Source of the DNA: Mixophyes australis
Taxonomy: Eukaryota > Chordata > Amphibia > Anura > Limnodynastidae
Direction of reading: 5' to 3'
Assembly: GCA_036250195.1 (NCBI GenBank)
Contig: JAVHZZ010000003.1
Location: forward strand, 22,845,573 to 22,909,572
DNA: 64,000 nucleotides
The notes under the pieces were generated by a model, which saw only the letters and a program-made list of their open reading frames with translations, was not told where the DNA came from and made no database searches. Of the stretch, positions 11,586 to 22,275 are shown piece by piece. Position numbers and translations under genes: made by a program. Each line of letters starts with the position of its first letter. Positions within the stretch are counted from its first letter, which is position 1.

Positions 11586-12031
11586 AGCTATCTCCAGAGG
11601 AAAATCAAAATGAAAAAAGCAAAAACAGAAAAAAAAAGAAACACTTTATTTATATAACACTTAGCATTGTTTCTGGTTGGCTGGATGGATAGCTAGTTTT
11701 TTGTCTGTCCTTTCAGATCCCAGGATGACACCATTCTGTAAGAATTACCAAATAAGCGATTCTTTACTCTGGTCCTCTTAACTAGTTGTTGTTTTATTTC
11801 ATCGCAAGAACTCCGTAACACAATCAATAAATGTTCCATGGCTTCCTGCCACTAACTAAACCCACCAACCCTAGCTATCGTCCGGCCACTAGTCAGCGTC
11901 GGATGCCTCTCCCACCAGATCCCACAATCCTTTTATTCTTAACAAACACACCCATTATGTGGACGGGAAACCAGCACAGGGTTCCTTTTTGTCAACTCCT
12001 CCTCTTTTGGCCTCCTTTTCCATATATATAT

Positions 12032-12308
12032 ACTGGGGTCATGAGTTCAACTCCCGACCATGTCCTTATCTGTGAGAAGTTTGTATGTTCTCCCCGTGTT
12101 TGCGTGGGTTTCCTCCGGGTGCTCCGGTTTCCTCCCACACTCCAAAAGCATACTGGTAGGTTAATTGGCTGCTAACAAATTGACCCAAGTCTGTCTGTGT
12201 GTATGTGCGTTAGGGAATTTAGAGTGTAAGCCGCAATGGGGCAGGGACTGATGTGAGCGAGTTCTCTGTACAGTGCTGCGGAATTAGTGGTGCTATATAA
12301 ATAAATTA

Positions 12309-12312
<4 letters not shown>
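12032..12312 (+). repeat. LINE2-like/SINE repeat, 5'-truncated
   Basis: Begins at actggggtcatgagttca, carries gtgctccggtttcctcccac and gcagggactgatgtgagcga, and ends tgctatataaataaattatg, directly followed by a TA microsatellite that probably grew from the tail. Confidence 0.88.

Positions 12313-12361
<49 letters not shown>
12311..12361. repeat. (AT)n microsatellite, about 25 repeats
   Basis: Uninterrupted alternating AT of about 50 bp at the tail of a LINE2-like copy. Confidence 0.98.
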
Positions 12362-12365
<4 letters not shown>

Positions 12366-13260
12366 GTTTATAGTTCTGCTCACACACAGTATTATGCATC
12401 CGTAATGTTGTATTTGTGTGCACATATTCACACTCAGTCATGCAGCACATTGTACATTAATGATTTATTTTGAGCACTGCACTCTCTCCAGCAATCATTT
12501 TTAATTTCCTGGAGGTCACCGCTCTATCCTAAAAATACATATTACTACAGAGCACGCTGTGGGAGGGGTTAGCAAGGGTCTTCCACTCTCAGGCAAATTA
12601 CCATCTGCTGTTGCCATGGAAACTGGAGCTGAGCTTCATAAAAAAGCCCTTTAATAGAGATTTACAAAAAGCTTAACGTACTGAAGTCTAACCACATCCA
12701 TTAGGGGAAAAACAAACTCCCGTGCTGCCCTCTCCTAATGCGATGAGCACACTTTCACACTGTATTGTTGTTTGTGCTTCGGATACAAGTCTATCCCAGA
12801 CAACGCAGCGTTCCTTACCGCGTCTGATGGCGTCACAATCGGGGCTTTCACCCGTCTGCACAAAAGAAACATTGCAGTAAACAAAAATGTAACAAAGCAA
12901 CAAGAAAATTATATAACGTACAGGTGTAGTGTGTTTATTAAAGGACCTGGGTTGTTTGTTAACTAGCCAGAGGAATCTATATTATCATCTTTTTTATAAC
13001 GGACAGGTTTTTATAAAAGAAGTTAGGACCCGCTTCCTAAGGGTAGGTTTCTTTTCTGTATAATGTATATTGCATATGTTTTCTTAGCCTATTATCCATA
13101 TTTTAATAATCACTCAAATTTGTTACTTCTATTTAATTATGGTGCCCACACCTTTTGATCTAGCCATATATTATAACTTGATAACAACCTGAATTGCAAT
13201 TATCTAATTGATCATGGGCATAATCATTGTTCAATGCACCAGGACTTTTTTATTGTGGAG
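12362..13260. other. Unassigned intronic sequence
   Basis: No gene recognised. The block 12470-12760 has balanced composition and no visible repeat and may be single copy. Confidence 0.45.
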
Positions 13261-13586
13261 ATCATCATCATCACCATTTATTTATATAGCGCCACTAATT
13301 CCGCAGCGCTGTACAGAGAACTCACTCACATCAGTCCCTGCCCCATTGGAGCTTACAGTCTAAATTTCCTAACATACACACTCAGACAGACAGAGACAGA
13401 GAGACTAGGGTCAATTTGATAGCAGCCAATTAACCTACCAGTATGTTTTTGGAGTGTGGGAGGAAACCCACGCAAACACGGGGAGAACATACAAACTCCA
13501 CACAGATAAGGCCATGGTCGGGAATTGAACTCATTACCCCAGTGCTGTGAGGCAGAAGTGCTAACCACTGAGCCAACTGTCCTGCA
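13261..13586 (-). repeat. LINE2-like/SINE repeat, nearly full, reverse orientation
   Basis: Starts with the complement of the tail (atcatcatcatcaccattta, tatatagcgccactaattcc), includes agtgtgggaggaaaccca, and ends ctaaccactgagccaact, the complement of the usual head. Confidence 0.92.
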
Positions 13587-13659
13587 GCTATAAATCTATA
13601 TAAAATCTATAAAAAGATCTATAAAATAATATCACCAGGATTATATGATGGGGTATCGG

Positions 13660-13862
13660 ACCCAACTGCATGCACCATTGGGGAACTCTCTGTGACTTGA
13701 GGTCCTCCAGCTTGGATGTCTGCATACTGGTGCCTTCAGCTTCAGGATCGGTTTTACATAAAATTAGCCCTGGGCCCCCCTTGTTGAGTGTGTAATTCCA
13801 CAGATCTCATTGACAACCAAGTTGCATAGACCAGTTACCAACCACATTGTACAGAGACAAAC
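13660..13862. repeat. Left copy of a direct repeat pair of unknown type
   Basis: Shares gtgacttgaggtcctcca, attccacagatctcattgac and catagaccagttaccaa with 15545-15765, about 1.9 kb away in the same orientation. The pair could be LTRs of an unrecognised element or a dispersed repeat. The TA-flanked element 13959-14680 lies between them. Confidence 0.7.
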
Positions 13863-14081
13863 AAAAATATTTAAGTGATATAAGCACTTCTGCTAACTCG
13901 GACCCTAATCAAAATGTGACACACTAATCGTGTTTAAATAAAAATGGTAAAACACTTACCGTATTTGCCAGCGTATAAGACGACTTTTTTTACCTGAAAA
14001 ACATGCCTCCAAGTGGGGGGGTCGTCTTATACGCCGGGTGCCAAACTCAGGGGTCTCAGGGGTGCCGCGGGACAGCGGGAC

Positions 14082-14253
14082 AGCCATAAAAAAAAAAACA
14101 GAAACACTTACCAATCCGCGCGGCGCCGGGACCCAGCATCCTCCTCTCTCACGCAGCCTGTCATATCAGTGACAGCTGCTGCGTGAGAGAGGAGGATGCT
14201 GGGTCCCGGCGCCGCGCGGATTGGTAAGTGTTTCTGTTTTTTTTTTTATGGCT
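14082..14253. repeat. Long palindrome inside the TA-flanked element
   Basis: Arms start agccataaaaaaaaaa and cagaaacacttaccaatccg and are mirrored by cggattggtaagtgtttctg and ttttttatggct. The centre is near 14168. It is more perfect than the related palindrome at 5692-5878. Confidence 0.92.
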
Positions 14254-14429
14254 GGGGCGCGGCAGAGGGGGCAAAGTGAGAGAGGGAGAGAGGGACAGAT
14301 GAGAGTGACAGGAGGGGGACAGAGGAGAGTGACAGCAGAAGAAGGTAAGTGTTATTAGTATGTGTTATGTTATGTTTGTTTTATGTTATGTCATGTCAAT
14401 GCAGAGTGTGTGATCAGCATATATGAGTG

Positions 14430-14560
14430 TGTGTGTGTGTGGGGGCCAGTGACCTAATGCAGTGTGTGTGGGGGCCAGTGACTTCATGCAGTGTGTGTGG
14501 GGGCCAGTGATTTAATACAGCGTGTGTGGGGGCCAGTGATTTAATACAGTGTGTGTGTGG
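14430..14560. repeat. 29-bp minisatellite, about four units, with (GT)n
   Basis: Units of gtgtgtgggggccagtga plus variable ttaatacag-type ends repeat every 29 bp at 14461, 14490 and 14519, after a (GT)n stretch at 14426-14440. Confidence 0.88.
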
Positions 14561-14682
14561 AAGGTGTGCGGAAGAGGGGATAGTCTTATACGGCGAGTAT
14601 ATAACAAACTCTATAATTTTGAGTGGAAATGTTGGGGGTCGTCTTATACGCCCAGTCGTCTTATACGCCGGCAAATACGGTA

Positions 14683-15544
14683 TATTATTCACTCTCAATG
14701 TCTCAAGTCTCTTCTTATTTCCTCATATTTCATGACGAAGTCAAGTAGAAACATATAAAGAATAAAACATTCCAATCGTGTAGTACCATCACCACAAAAT
14801 TATACATGTGTGTAACATATGTGAATAAAACATCAATTCAGTTCCTCAATAGGAATGCTCCAATTTGTATTCCAAAAGGTGAAATGTGACTTCCCCCTAG
14901 TGGTAATAAACTCAGCAGAGTTAGGTCTTATTGGGCTTTAATCACAGATCTTGAATCCCTTTGATGTAGAAATATCCAGGGGGAAGGGGGGTACCACACT
15001 TTCTCGTATTAATGCCCCATATTCATATGAGAAAAGAAAAGAAAAAGAGATCTAGTGCAAAATCGTTTTAAATGAAAATATTTATAATACAAATAGGTGT
15101 CACACTCACATGAAGATGTTATAAAAAAGTATTTTAAAATAATTCGAATGAATCCAACAACAGATGTGGGGAAACTCGTACCGGAGAGGTAAGGCTGATC
15201 CGGCAGCAATTAAACATCTTGTATTTTCCCAGGATTGATAATGTTGGATGATTCAGCCGAATCCAAGATGTTGTAGGTTAGAGTAGTCCCACTATGCTCA
15301 TACTTCAACGTGTTTCGTCTTCATCAAGGTGGATGAGCAATGTAGTTGATATCTCTATTTTATAGTACAAGTAACCAATGAGAGTTCTCCTCTCATTGAA
15401 AGCATCATTAAAAAAAATTAATGACAAATTGCAATAATACATCTGCCTATCCTTATTAACATGTATATGGACTGCAAACACCAGAATTTGGACTTTAGAG
15501 CTAGTTTTAATAAAATGAATATGAAAAAGCGATTTTTAACTGTT
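14683..15544. other. Unassigned sequence between the TA-flanked element and the right repeat copy
   Basis: Contains a phrase, caacgtgtttcgtcttcatcaaggtgg, at 15307-15333, resembling a similar gtttcaccacatgacagtgacttcctcagg piece at 28630-28659. No coding signature. Confidence 0.4.
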
Positions 15545-15765
15545 GCTGGTTGGGGCACTCTTTGTGACTTGAGGTTCTCCACCTTGGAGGTCTACATACA
15601 GGTACCTCCAGCTCCAGGATTGGTTTTCCATAAAATGAGCCCTGGACCCCTTACCTGGGGAGTGCTGGGCTAGGGACTAAGCGTAATTCCACAGATCTCA
15701 TTGACAACCATATTGCATAGACCAATTACCAATTGTACACAGGTCTCTGCACAAACTACCCGTTT
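15545..15765. repeat. Right copy of the direct repeat pair
   Basis: Matches 13660-13862 with substitutions and small indels (ttgtgacttgaggttctcca; attccacagatctcattgac). Confidence 0.7.
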
Positions 15766-16195
15766 CGGAGACTCCTTAATTTATTTTTATTTTTTTAGCA
15801 ATAATTTTCTTTATCCCATTATTTTATTTATTTATTTTCACCAAAGTATATTTATTAACAGTTCGCCCTTCTCCAATGCAGATTGCAGCACCAATAAAAG
15901 GGATCAGCAGAAACTATTGCAGGTTTTCCTCAATGCCTCTCGGAGCCTGTCTTGCTATATGTACACTGAACAGCAGCTCACTGCAAGTTCTTGTACAGCT
16001 TCCTGGTTCAGTAAACAGCTAAGTAGGGACAGCTCCATAGGAAGTTACAGTATGAACAGATCTTCACAAATATATCCAAAATCTAGGAGCCATTGGCAAA
16101 GGTTAGGAACTGTATGCGGAGCTGGTGGCGGGTATAATGTACTGATTTATATCTGGTGCCAAATATACAAAACTAAAATATATATCTGATATATA
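15766..16195. other. Unassigned intronic sequence
   Basis: T-rich at 15778-15850, then ordinary sequence. The 162-residue open frame crossing it (15701-16189) has no recognisable domain and starts inside a repeat. Confidence 0.45.
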
Positions 16196-16589
16196 GTACA
16201 ATGTACAGAGCCATCTCTGGTAGTATGTCTAATGTACAGAGCCATCTCTGGTAGTATGTCTAATGTACAGAGCCATCTCTGGTAGTATGTCTAATGTACA
16301 GAGCCATCTCTGGTAGTATGTCTAATGTACAGAGCAATCTCTGGTAGTATGTCTAATGTACAGAGCCATCTCTGGTAGTGTGTCTAATGTACAGAGCAAT
16401 CTCTGGTAGTGTGTCTAATGTACAGAGCCATCTCTGGTAGTGTGTCTAACGTACAGAGCCATCTCTGGTAGTGTGTCTAACGTACAGAGCCATCTCTGGT
16501 AGTGTGTCTAATGTACAGAGCCATCTCTGGTAGTGTGTCTAATGTACAGAGCAATCTCTGGTAGTGTGTCTAATGTACAGAGTCATCTT
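16196..16589. repeat. 31-bp minisatellite, about 12-13 units
   Basis: Unit: aatgtacagagccatctctg plus gtagtgtgtct. Variants alternate tagtatg/tagtgtg and agagcc/agagca in runs, with tatg units on the left and tgtg units on the right. Confidence 0.97.
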
Positions 16590-16680
16590 TTATTTATAAA
16601 GCACCAGCATTTTGCATAGTGCTGTACGCTGCGGGGATCGTGAGATATGTTCCGAACAATGATATGAAGCAGAAGGTAAA
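16590..16680 (-). repeat. LINE tail fragment (3' end, reverse orientation)
   Basis: The phrase tttatttataaagcaccagc, then agtgctgtacgctgcgggga, is the complement of a LINE2/CR1-like 3' tail. It lies exactly between two minisatellites. Confidence 0.5.
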
Positions 16681-16727
16681 GATGGGTCTGTCCAAATGAG
16701 CCAAGTCTTATATGCAGAGTGATTTTT

Positions 16728-16886
16728 GGTGCCAAATGTTATATGCAGAGTGATTTCTGATGCCAGTGTTATATGCAGAGTGATTTCTGATGCCAGTGTT
16801 ATATGCAGAGTGATTTCTGATGCCAGTGTTATATGCAGAGTGATTTCTGATGCCAGTGTTATATGCAGAGTGATTTCTGATGCCAA
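16728..16886. repeat. 30-bp minisatellite, about five units
   Basis: Unit ttatatgcagagtgatttct plus gatgccagtg, almost identical between copies. The 30-bp length keeps a frame open (a ten-residue repeat), producing a spurious peptide on both strands. Confidence 0.97.
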
Positions 16887-18879
16887 GTTGCTATTGAAAT
16901 TATTCCCCCCCTTTTTTTCACCATGTGTTTTTTCAACGTCAGATATGGGAATTCTTACAACTGATGGACATAATAAATAATCTGTAATATGAAGGTAAAT
17001 AAAAAATCCATTAATGCTTTACTGCGAGCGCAATTTGCTACCAGGGACGCGCTGGGAATGGCAGCGCTGGACTTGGTATCAAGTTGAAGCTTTTTTTTTT
17101 TTTTTGTATAAGTATAAAAAGAAAACATCTTTGGTGCCCTCTGTGACTAGGGAGCCATCGCAGTTGCCCAGCCTGCACTCTCCTTAACTCCAGCCTTGTA
17201 CTTGACCACCACCATTCAAGGACCTGCTGGCAGACGCTGCATTTCAAACAAGAGATATTTGGAGGGGGACATGATTATCGTCGATTATAGTTGGCGACAT
17301 TTTAAAATAACTTTCAGGTCCACTGTGCTAATGACACTGACTCCTACCGTGTTCTAGAGTTCTGTCTAGATGTCCGTGAAACCCAGGTGCGCTCCTGTGA
17401 GGAATTAACAGTGTACAAGTGAATAAAATAACTTGAGAAATTGCTGCCGGGACAATTAAGACCGCTGTGTATGTGAAAACAAAAGGTAATCTGGCGCTCT
17501 GAAATAAACAATATGTAAATCACTGTAGGCTCTATTTATGAATGGCCCCATATTCCCTCCCCCCCCCCCCTCAAATAATTATTATCCCTTATCGCAAAGA
17601 TACAGGATGCTAATACGCTGCCATTAATTAAAAAATTATCCCGGGGCAGCGCATCTGTAAGAGGCTGTCCCGGCGATGACGCTATCTTACTAACAACGTC
17701 GGGTTCTGACCTGGAGCCATTACTGCGCATGCGCGACATTAATACCGCGCATGCCAACCTTAGTCTGCACACTTGCGGAGCCGTTTTTGATAGTTAACGG
17801 AGGAGAGAGCAGGAAGGCTGCTGGGGAGGGATGCAAATATTCCTCTACCGCAGTCTTCTCCCCAGAGGGCAGAACGTCTAGGGTCAAGCTCCGATAAAAC
17901 TAAGCTTTTCGGAGCTTGCTAATTGGCCCATACCGCACTCCACATTGAGAATTATGGGTACTGCGGTTTAGTGCAATACTTAGCCTAATGCAGGAGATGT
18001 CTATGGTATGATATCATCTGCAGTTGGCTTTTGTTAAATAGATATGTTACTTAAAATTGCCTAAAGCATGTAGAAAAAGCCATTTTTGCACGGTTTAAGG
18101 CTTACCCTGTGTGTCATCTTATACCTAAGTAGGGTCATTTTGTGCACAATATAACTATATTATAATAATCTCACCTGTCCGTTCTAGCTAAGGAGCCTAA
18201 ATGTCCCAATTCACACTGTAATTGGAATGAACAATTAAGCCAAGTTAGTCTTTTGCCACCAGTTTGCTCATCTCTTATTTCTGGGCTAGCCTGAGAAATG
18301 TGTAATAACTATCCTGTGCCGGAGCATTACTTATTACAGATATCACCTAAAATTAGTTTACAAAACTGCTTCGCTACCTCAACCCCAGGGCTATTCAATC
18401 TGCTGTCACTGCCAGTGAAACGGATGTTGATCATTTCACATATATAATAAATATAAAGTTTTGTAAAAGATATCTAGGCAGTGAAGTTTTACAGTCAGCA
18501 AAACTAATCATCAAGAGACATAAATATAATTACACTGAAAACGCGAGAGGTCAGACTATAGACTTTTCTTCCTCTGACCCCTGGTTTGTAATATATTGTA
18601 CAGAAGATGTTAGAGAGAAAAGCATTCGTGCAGAACCAAAGCCTGAATCCTGCTCTCTCTAATGGGTTTTGATCAGCAGCAGACGTAGCTTAAGAATGGA
18701 GGCACTTTAATAAAACAGAGTCAGAGGTCAGAGTCTGCGCTGTATTATACATGTCTTACTTTCCCAGGACTTGATTGGAAATGTCTGAACATATGGCGGT
18801 AGGGGTAGCATTAATTATAGCTGTAATCCTTTAACCTGCAGTAGGTCAGATCATAGCAACATGATGCAGGGAGGGTCTA
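16887..18879. other. Unassigned intronic sequence
   Basis: No gene recognised. T run at 17090-17105 and C run at 17562-17571. A tgcgcatgcgcga patch at 17723-17735 resembles an NRF1 site but is isolated. Confidence 0.45.
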
Positions 18880-19112
18880 TTTAGTCCAACTAGGAGCTGC
18901 AATTTTGCACCCTGGCCAAACCATGTTGTCCTGGAGAAGGGGATAAATTTAGAATGTGCAGAGAGATTTGAGCTAAGAGGGAGGGGGTGAGGGTTCCTTC
19001 CTCAACTATGTATCACAATGTTAAAATTAAGCTGCCCGGTATTTGTGTTTTTTAGGCAAATGCTGCACAACCCTTGCAGAATTATCTCCCAGCTCTGAAT
19101 CAGGCCCTGAGT
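18880..19112. repeat. Decayed MITE ending 'ctgaatcaggccctga'
   Basis: The phrases gcaattttgcaccctggcca, accatgttgtcctggaga and the end gaatcaggccctga resemble the foldback element at 7705-8038, strongly diverged. Confidence 0.5.
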
Positions 19113-19253
19113 CTATTATCTGAGTAGTCTACAGCACTTAATAATTAACGATAATGAGCAGGATTAAAAATGTAAGTAGCAGACGTGTAAGGAAATTTGA
19201 CACATTATGCTATGTAAAAATATAAGTGTGGATTTCCTTTCTTGACATGTTTA

Positions 19254-19579
19254 TTACATACTTGCCCACTCTCCCAGAATGTCAGGGAGACACCTGAATT
19301 CCGGGTAGGTCTCCCGGGACTTGAGCAGGATTTGAAGCCGCTCTGACGCGATTTTCGGGGGAATCGCGTCATTTCGATCCGGCCCGCGGTATAATGACAC
19401 CTTTCCGTCATTGCATCGTGGTGGCGGGGCCAAATGACAGGATTATCCAAGACCCGGCCCCACACGCTCAACTCCACCTTGGGATCTCCCGAAAGCCAAC
19501 TTTGAAAAGGTGGCAAGAATGGTTTATTATGAGTGTTCAGGATAGAGAGCTATTTGTTGTAGAAATTGGGAGGTATGCT
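19254..19579. repeat. MITE with 'attacatacttgccc ... gggaggtatg' ends
   Basis: Left end acatacttgcccactctccc and right end attgggaggtatgctgtat. The interior has gacgcgattttcggggga and ccaaatgacaggattatcc. Same family as 57985-58275. Confidence 0.75.
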
Positions 19580-19795
19580 GTATGATAAATATAGGCCTAA
19601 ATCTCAGTTCTCCAAAATCTGGATTCAGTAAGGAACGCCACTGATCATGCTCAATTTCTCCCATCAGTCGGCACAAACTGCCGCACCCACTTCCCCAAAA
19701 TCCGCCATTTAACTTCACTCCATTTACTCAAGTGTTGTCTCACAGGAGCATTTGCACTGTGATTTAAAACTATTATCCTGTGTAAATACCTCAGT
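19580..19795. other. Unassigned sequence
   Basis: Short single-copy-looking spacer; nothing recognised. Confidence 0.4.
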
Positions 19796-20131
19796 GGGCA
19801 GCACGGTAGCTCAGTGGTTAGCACTTCTGCCTCACAGCACTGGGGTCAAGAGTTCAATTCCCGACCATGCCCTTATCTGTGAGGAGTTTGTATGTTCTCC
19901 CTGTGTTTGTGTGGGTTTCCTCCGGGTGCTCCGGTTTCCTCCCACACTCCAAAAAAACCATACTGGTAGGTTAATTGGCTGCTATCAGAATTGACCCTAG
20001 TCTCTCTGTGTGTATGTTATGGGATTTAGACTGTAAGCTCCAGTGGGGCAGGGACTGATGTGAATGAGTTCTCTGTACAGCGCTGCAGAATCAGTGACGC
20101 TATATAAATAAGTGGTGATGATGATGATGAT
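19796..20131 (+). repeat. LINE2-like/SINE repeat, full length
   Basis: Complete copy: head gggcagcacggtagctcagt, middle tttcctccgggtgctccggt, tail tgacgctatataaataagtg ending in gatgatgatgatga. A useful reference copy for the family in this window. Confidence 0.95.
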
Positions 20132-20390
20132 ATATTAGGTGGAAATGGTTCAGTGAGGTGATTAATTCCAAATTTCTGTTCCTACAGCCTCTAATGCTTT
20201 AGGTTTCTCAAGGACTCCAAAAAGGTCATATTAGGGGTAAACATGGAATCATTTCAAGACTTTATTAGACTAATTGACCTTGTGCATCGTGAAGGAAATC
20301 CTTAAATAGTGGCCTGATGAATCTCAGTTGAGAGGGTTAAATGACTGTGACCTTTACCAGTAATATAGGTGAATATTTGGGGGATGGTTA

Positions 20391-20522
20391 TCGGTTAGGC
20401 CAAACTACAAATCCCAGCATGCTCTGCCAATATATAGCAGCTTATTGCTGGAAGGGTATGCTGGGACTTGTAGTTTCACAAACACCTGGAGTGTCACAGG
20501 TTAGCCAACACTGGGTTAGGCT
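20391..20522. repeat. Short foldback element with 'aaactacaaatcccagcatgc' arms
   Basis: Left arm aaactacaaatcccagcatg against right arm gtatgctgggacttgtagtt, with outer gttaggc/aacactgggtt pieces. Same family as 4437-4565. Confidence 0.8.
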
Positions 20523-22267
20523 GAACATCCAGATTACGGGTGGCTGTAAGTGGTGCGTAATTTAGCCATTAATTGCAGACCAGTGCAGGAGATCTCCCCC
20601 CTAGTCCAGCACCTATTACCTTATCCGTTATGTCTCCTGGTAACTGCTGCATTGTCCTGTCATGCAGAAAGAGTGGAGGGGGCACATTCTCTTTTAAACG
20701 GTGCCTTGGTGTTGAGGGTTCAAAATATCATGTTCTCATGGAAACAGAGAATTTGGGAGAAGAAAAGGAACAATTCATTTCTTTTATTTATGTGTGTTGG
20801 ATATCAGATTTCTGGCATAATCCGTAACACAGCTTTTGTTTCTGTTCTGATTTACCCTGAACCCAAATTACACTCAACAGTAGAAGAAAAATAAGAAAGC
20901 CAAAATGCTCCGACCCCCAAACACACAAACAAACAGAGCTTTGAACTTTGATGTCTTGTAGATAATAAAACCTCGCAAATATCATTGTTTATTTCCTGCG
21001 TGTGCGGGACAAACACAAATGTCACTTTTACAAAGAAAGTTCTTTTCATTTATTTTTCTCACAATGTGACACTAAATGGAGAGGAACAAACATCGTTAGA
21101 GAGATCATGTTGTGGGTTATCCAGAAGCGATTATACCCCTTTATTTCCTTCCGAGCGGTTACTTTATCAGGCCGCGTAAATAACACATCTCACAATAGCG
21201 GGGAGCAGGAATAATTCATCGCCCTGTAATTACACAACATTAAAATTACCCTAATACACGGGAATAGGCGAATCAACGTAATTATAATTGTTTGTGTATT
21301 ATTAGTTGTATCTGTATTGTATCTCCAGCAGACCCTTTTTAATATTTCTAAGCCAATAGCTGCCGGAAACAAAGCTGACAATAGGTTGTGATCTGTTTTT
21401 GTTGTCAGTATCAATCATTTGATCAATATCACTGTGGCAGGCTGTTAGAAGAATCTTGGCAATTGTCATTTTTCTTGGTTTGTTTCTTCAGGCTGCTGTT
21501 AATGATTTACAGTTCCGCACAGTGTCATGTGACTACCATGGCAACCAAAGTCACATGATGTATGTATGAAAACTGTACTGAGGAGAGAGGGTTTGGAACG
21601 TCGATCTCCGATCTCTTTCTGTACCTCCTCCTTCTCCATCCCCCACCCCACTCTGCCATCACATGACATGTTGTGAGTCAGGGGCAGGTTGGGCTGAGGG
21701 GCATCCGCCCCCCGGCCCGGTCCCCTAGTGGGCTATCTTGGACTGCGTCCCTGGGTCACCTGCATTTTTTTTTTTCTTTAAAATGTTCCTAATAGAGTGC
21801 GGAGTAAAGTCTAGCCCCCCCCGGGCTAAAATTTGCCAGCCCTCCCCTGTCGAGAGTTGTGAGCCGGTGTCTGTGTAGCAGACTGACTGTGTCTGTGTCT
21901 GGAGATCATATTTATCTGCCCTCCAGAGAGATTTTTAAAAGGAAATAGTGATTTGTAGGAGGACAGATTCATGTTTAATAGGCTTGATTAAATACGTCCC
22001 CTTTCCATGATTAGGAGACAAATTGAGAGCGTTTGATTATTCGGTCCCTGGCATGCTTAGATACGATTTTTCAGGGCAGTAAAATGAATTGCAAAGACTG
22101 TGAACAATGCATTTTACTGTGTGCGCAGCTTTGAAATTGCGCTGGACAGACACAGTGAAACGTCACACTCCAACCTACTAACACTTTTTTGGATTATCCC
22201 CTTTATTCATTTAAATTCTTCTGTTTTTCTCCTCTCTTTATTACAAGTGTCACTTTTGTGTCGTACA
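20523..22267. other. Intronic sequence with one probable MITE and a low-repeat core
   Basis: At 21680-21845, caggggcaggttgggctgag and ccagccctcccctgtc form inverted ends like those at 56345-56482. The block 21170-21430 is AT-rich with TAATTATAAT motifs and no visible repeat; it is a candidate conserved noncoding segment. No gene recognised. Confidence 0.45.
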
Positions 22268-22275
22268 GTGTAAAC

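Larger units (their letters stand above)
9770..12015 (-). mobile_element. Degraded, internally deleted Ty3/gypsy-like retrotransposon
   Basis: Direct repeats flank coding remnants on the - strand. The repeat pair is roughly 9770-9957 and 11742-11930, sharing gttgttttatttcatc, gtaacacaatca and ctaaacccaccaaccctagc. A second shared patch follows (cccctcttgtggcctc / ctcctcttttggcctcc). Between them, reading on the - strand, come a gag-like region, a CCHC zinc knuckle fused to the end of reverse transcriptase, and an RNase H start. Protease and most of the polymerase are missing. Exact LTR ends were not resolved. Confidence 0.75.
13959..14680. mobile_element. TA-flanked non-autonomous DNA element (722 bp) carrying hAT-derived cargo
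   Basis: Terminal inverted repeats CCGTATTTGCCAGCGTATAA at the left and TTATACGCCGGCAAATACGG at the right, flanked by TA at 13957-13958 and 14681-14682. No transposase. Internally it has a long palindrome and flanking sequence (ggcagagggggca, cgcggcacccctg complement) that match the interior of the hAT-type element 5216-5924 in opposite orientation, plus a short 29-bp minisatellite. TA duplications suggest the Tc1/mariner group, but the family is not certain. Confidence 0.88.

Noticed and set aside
15701..16189. 162-residue + strand open frame
   Set aside because: Begins within a dispersed repeat, crosses a T-rich stretch, and shows no domain or splice context.
16196..16886. CRISPR array
   Set aside because: Units of 30-31 bp are directly adjacent with no unique spacers, and the genome is a vertebrate.
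17723..17735. NRF1-like gcgcatgcgcg as a promoter
   Set aside because: Single palindromic match without CpG island, TATA or exon evidence nearby.
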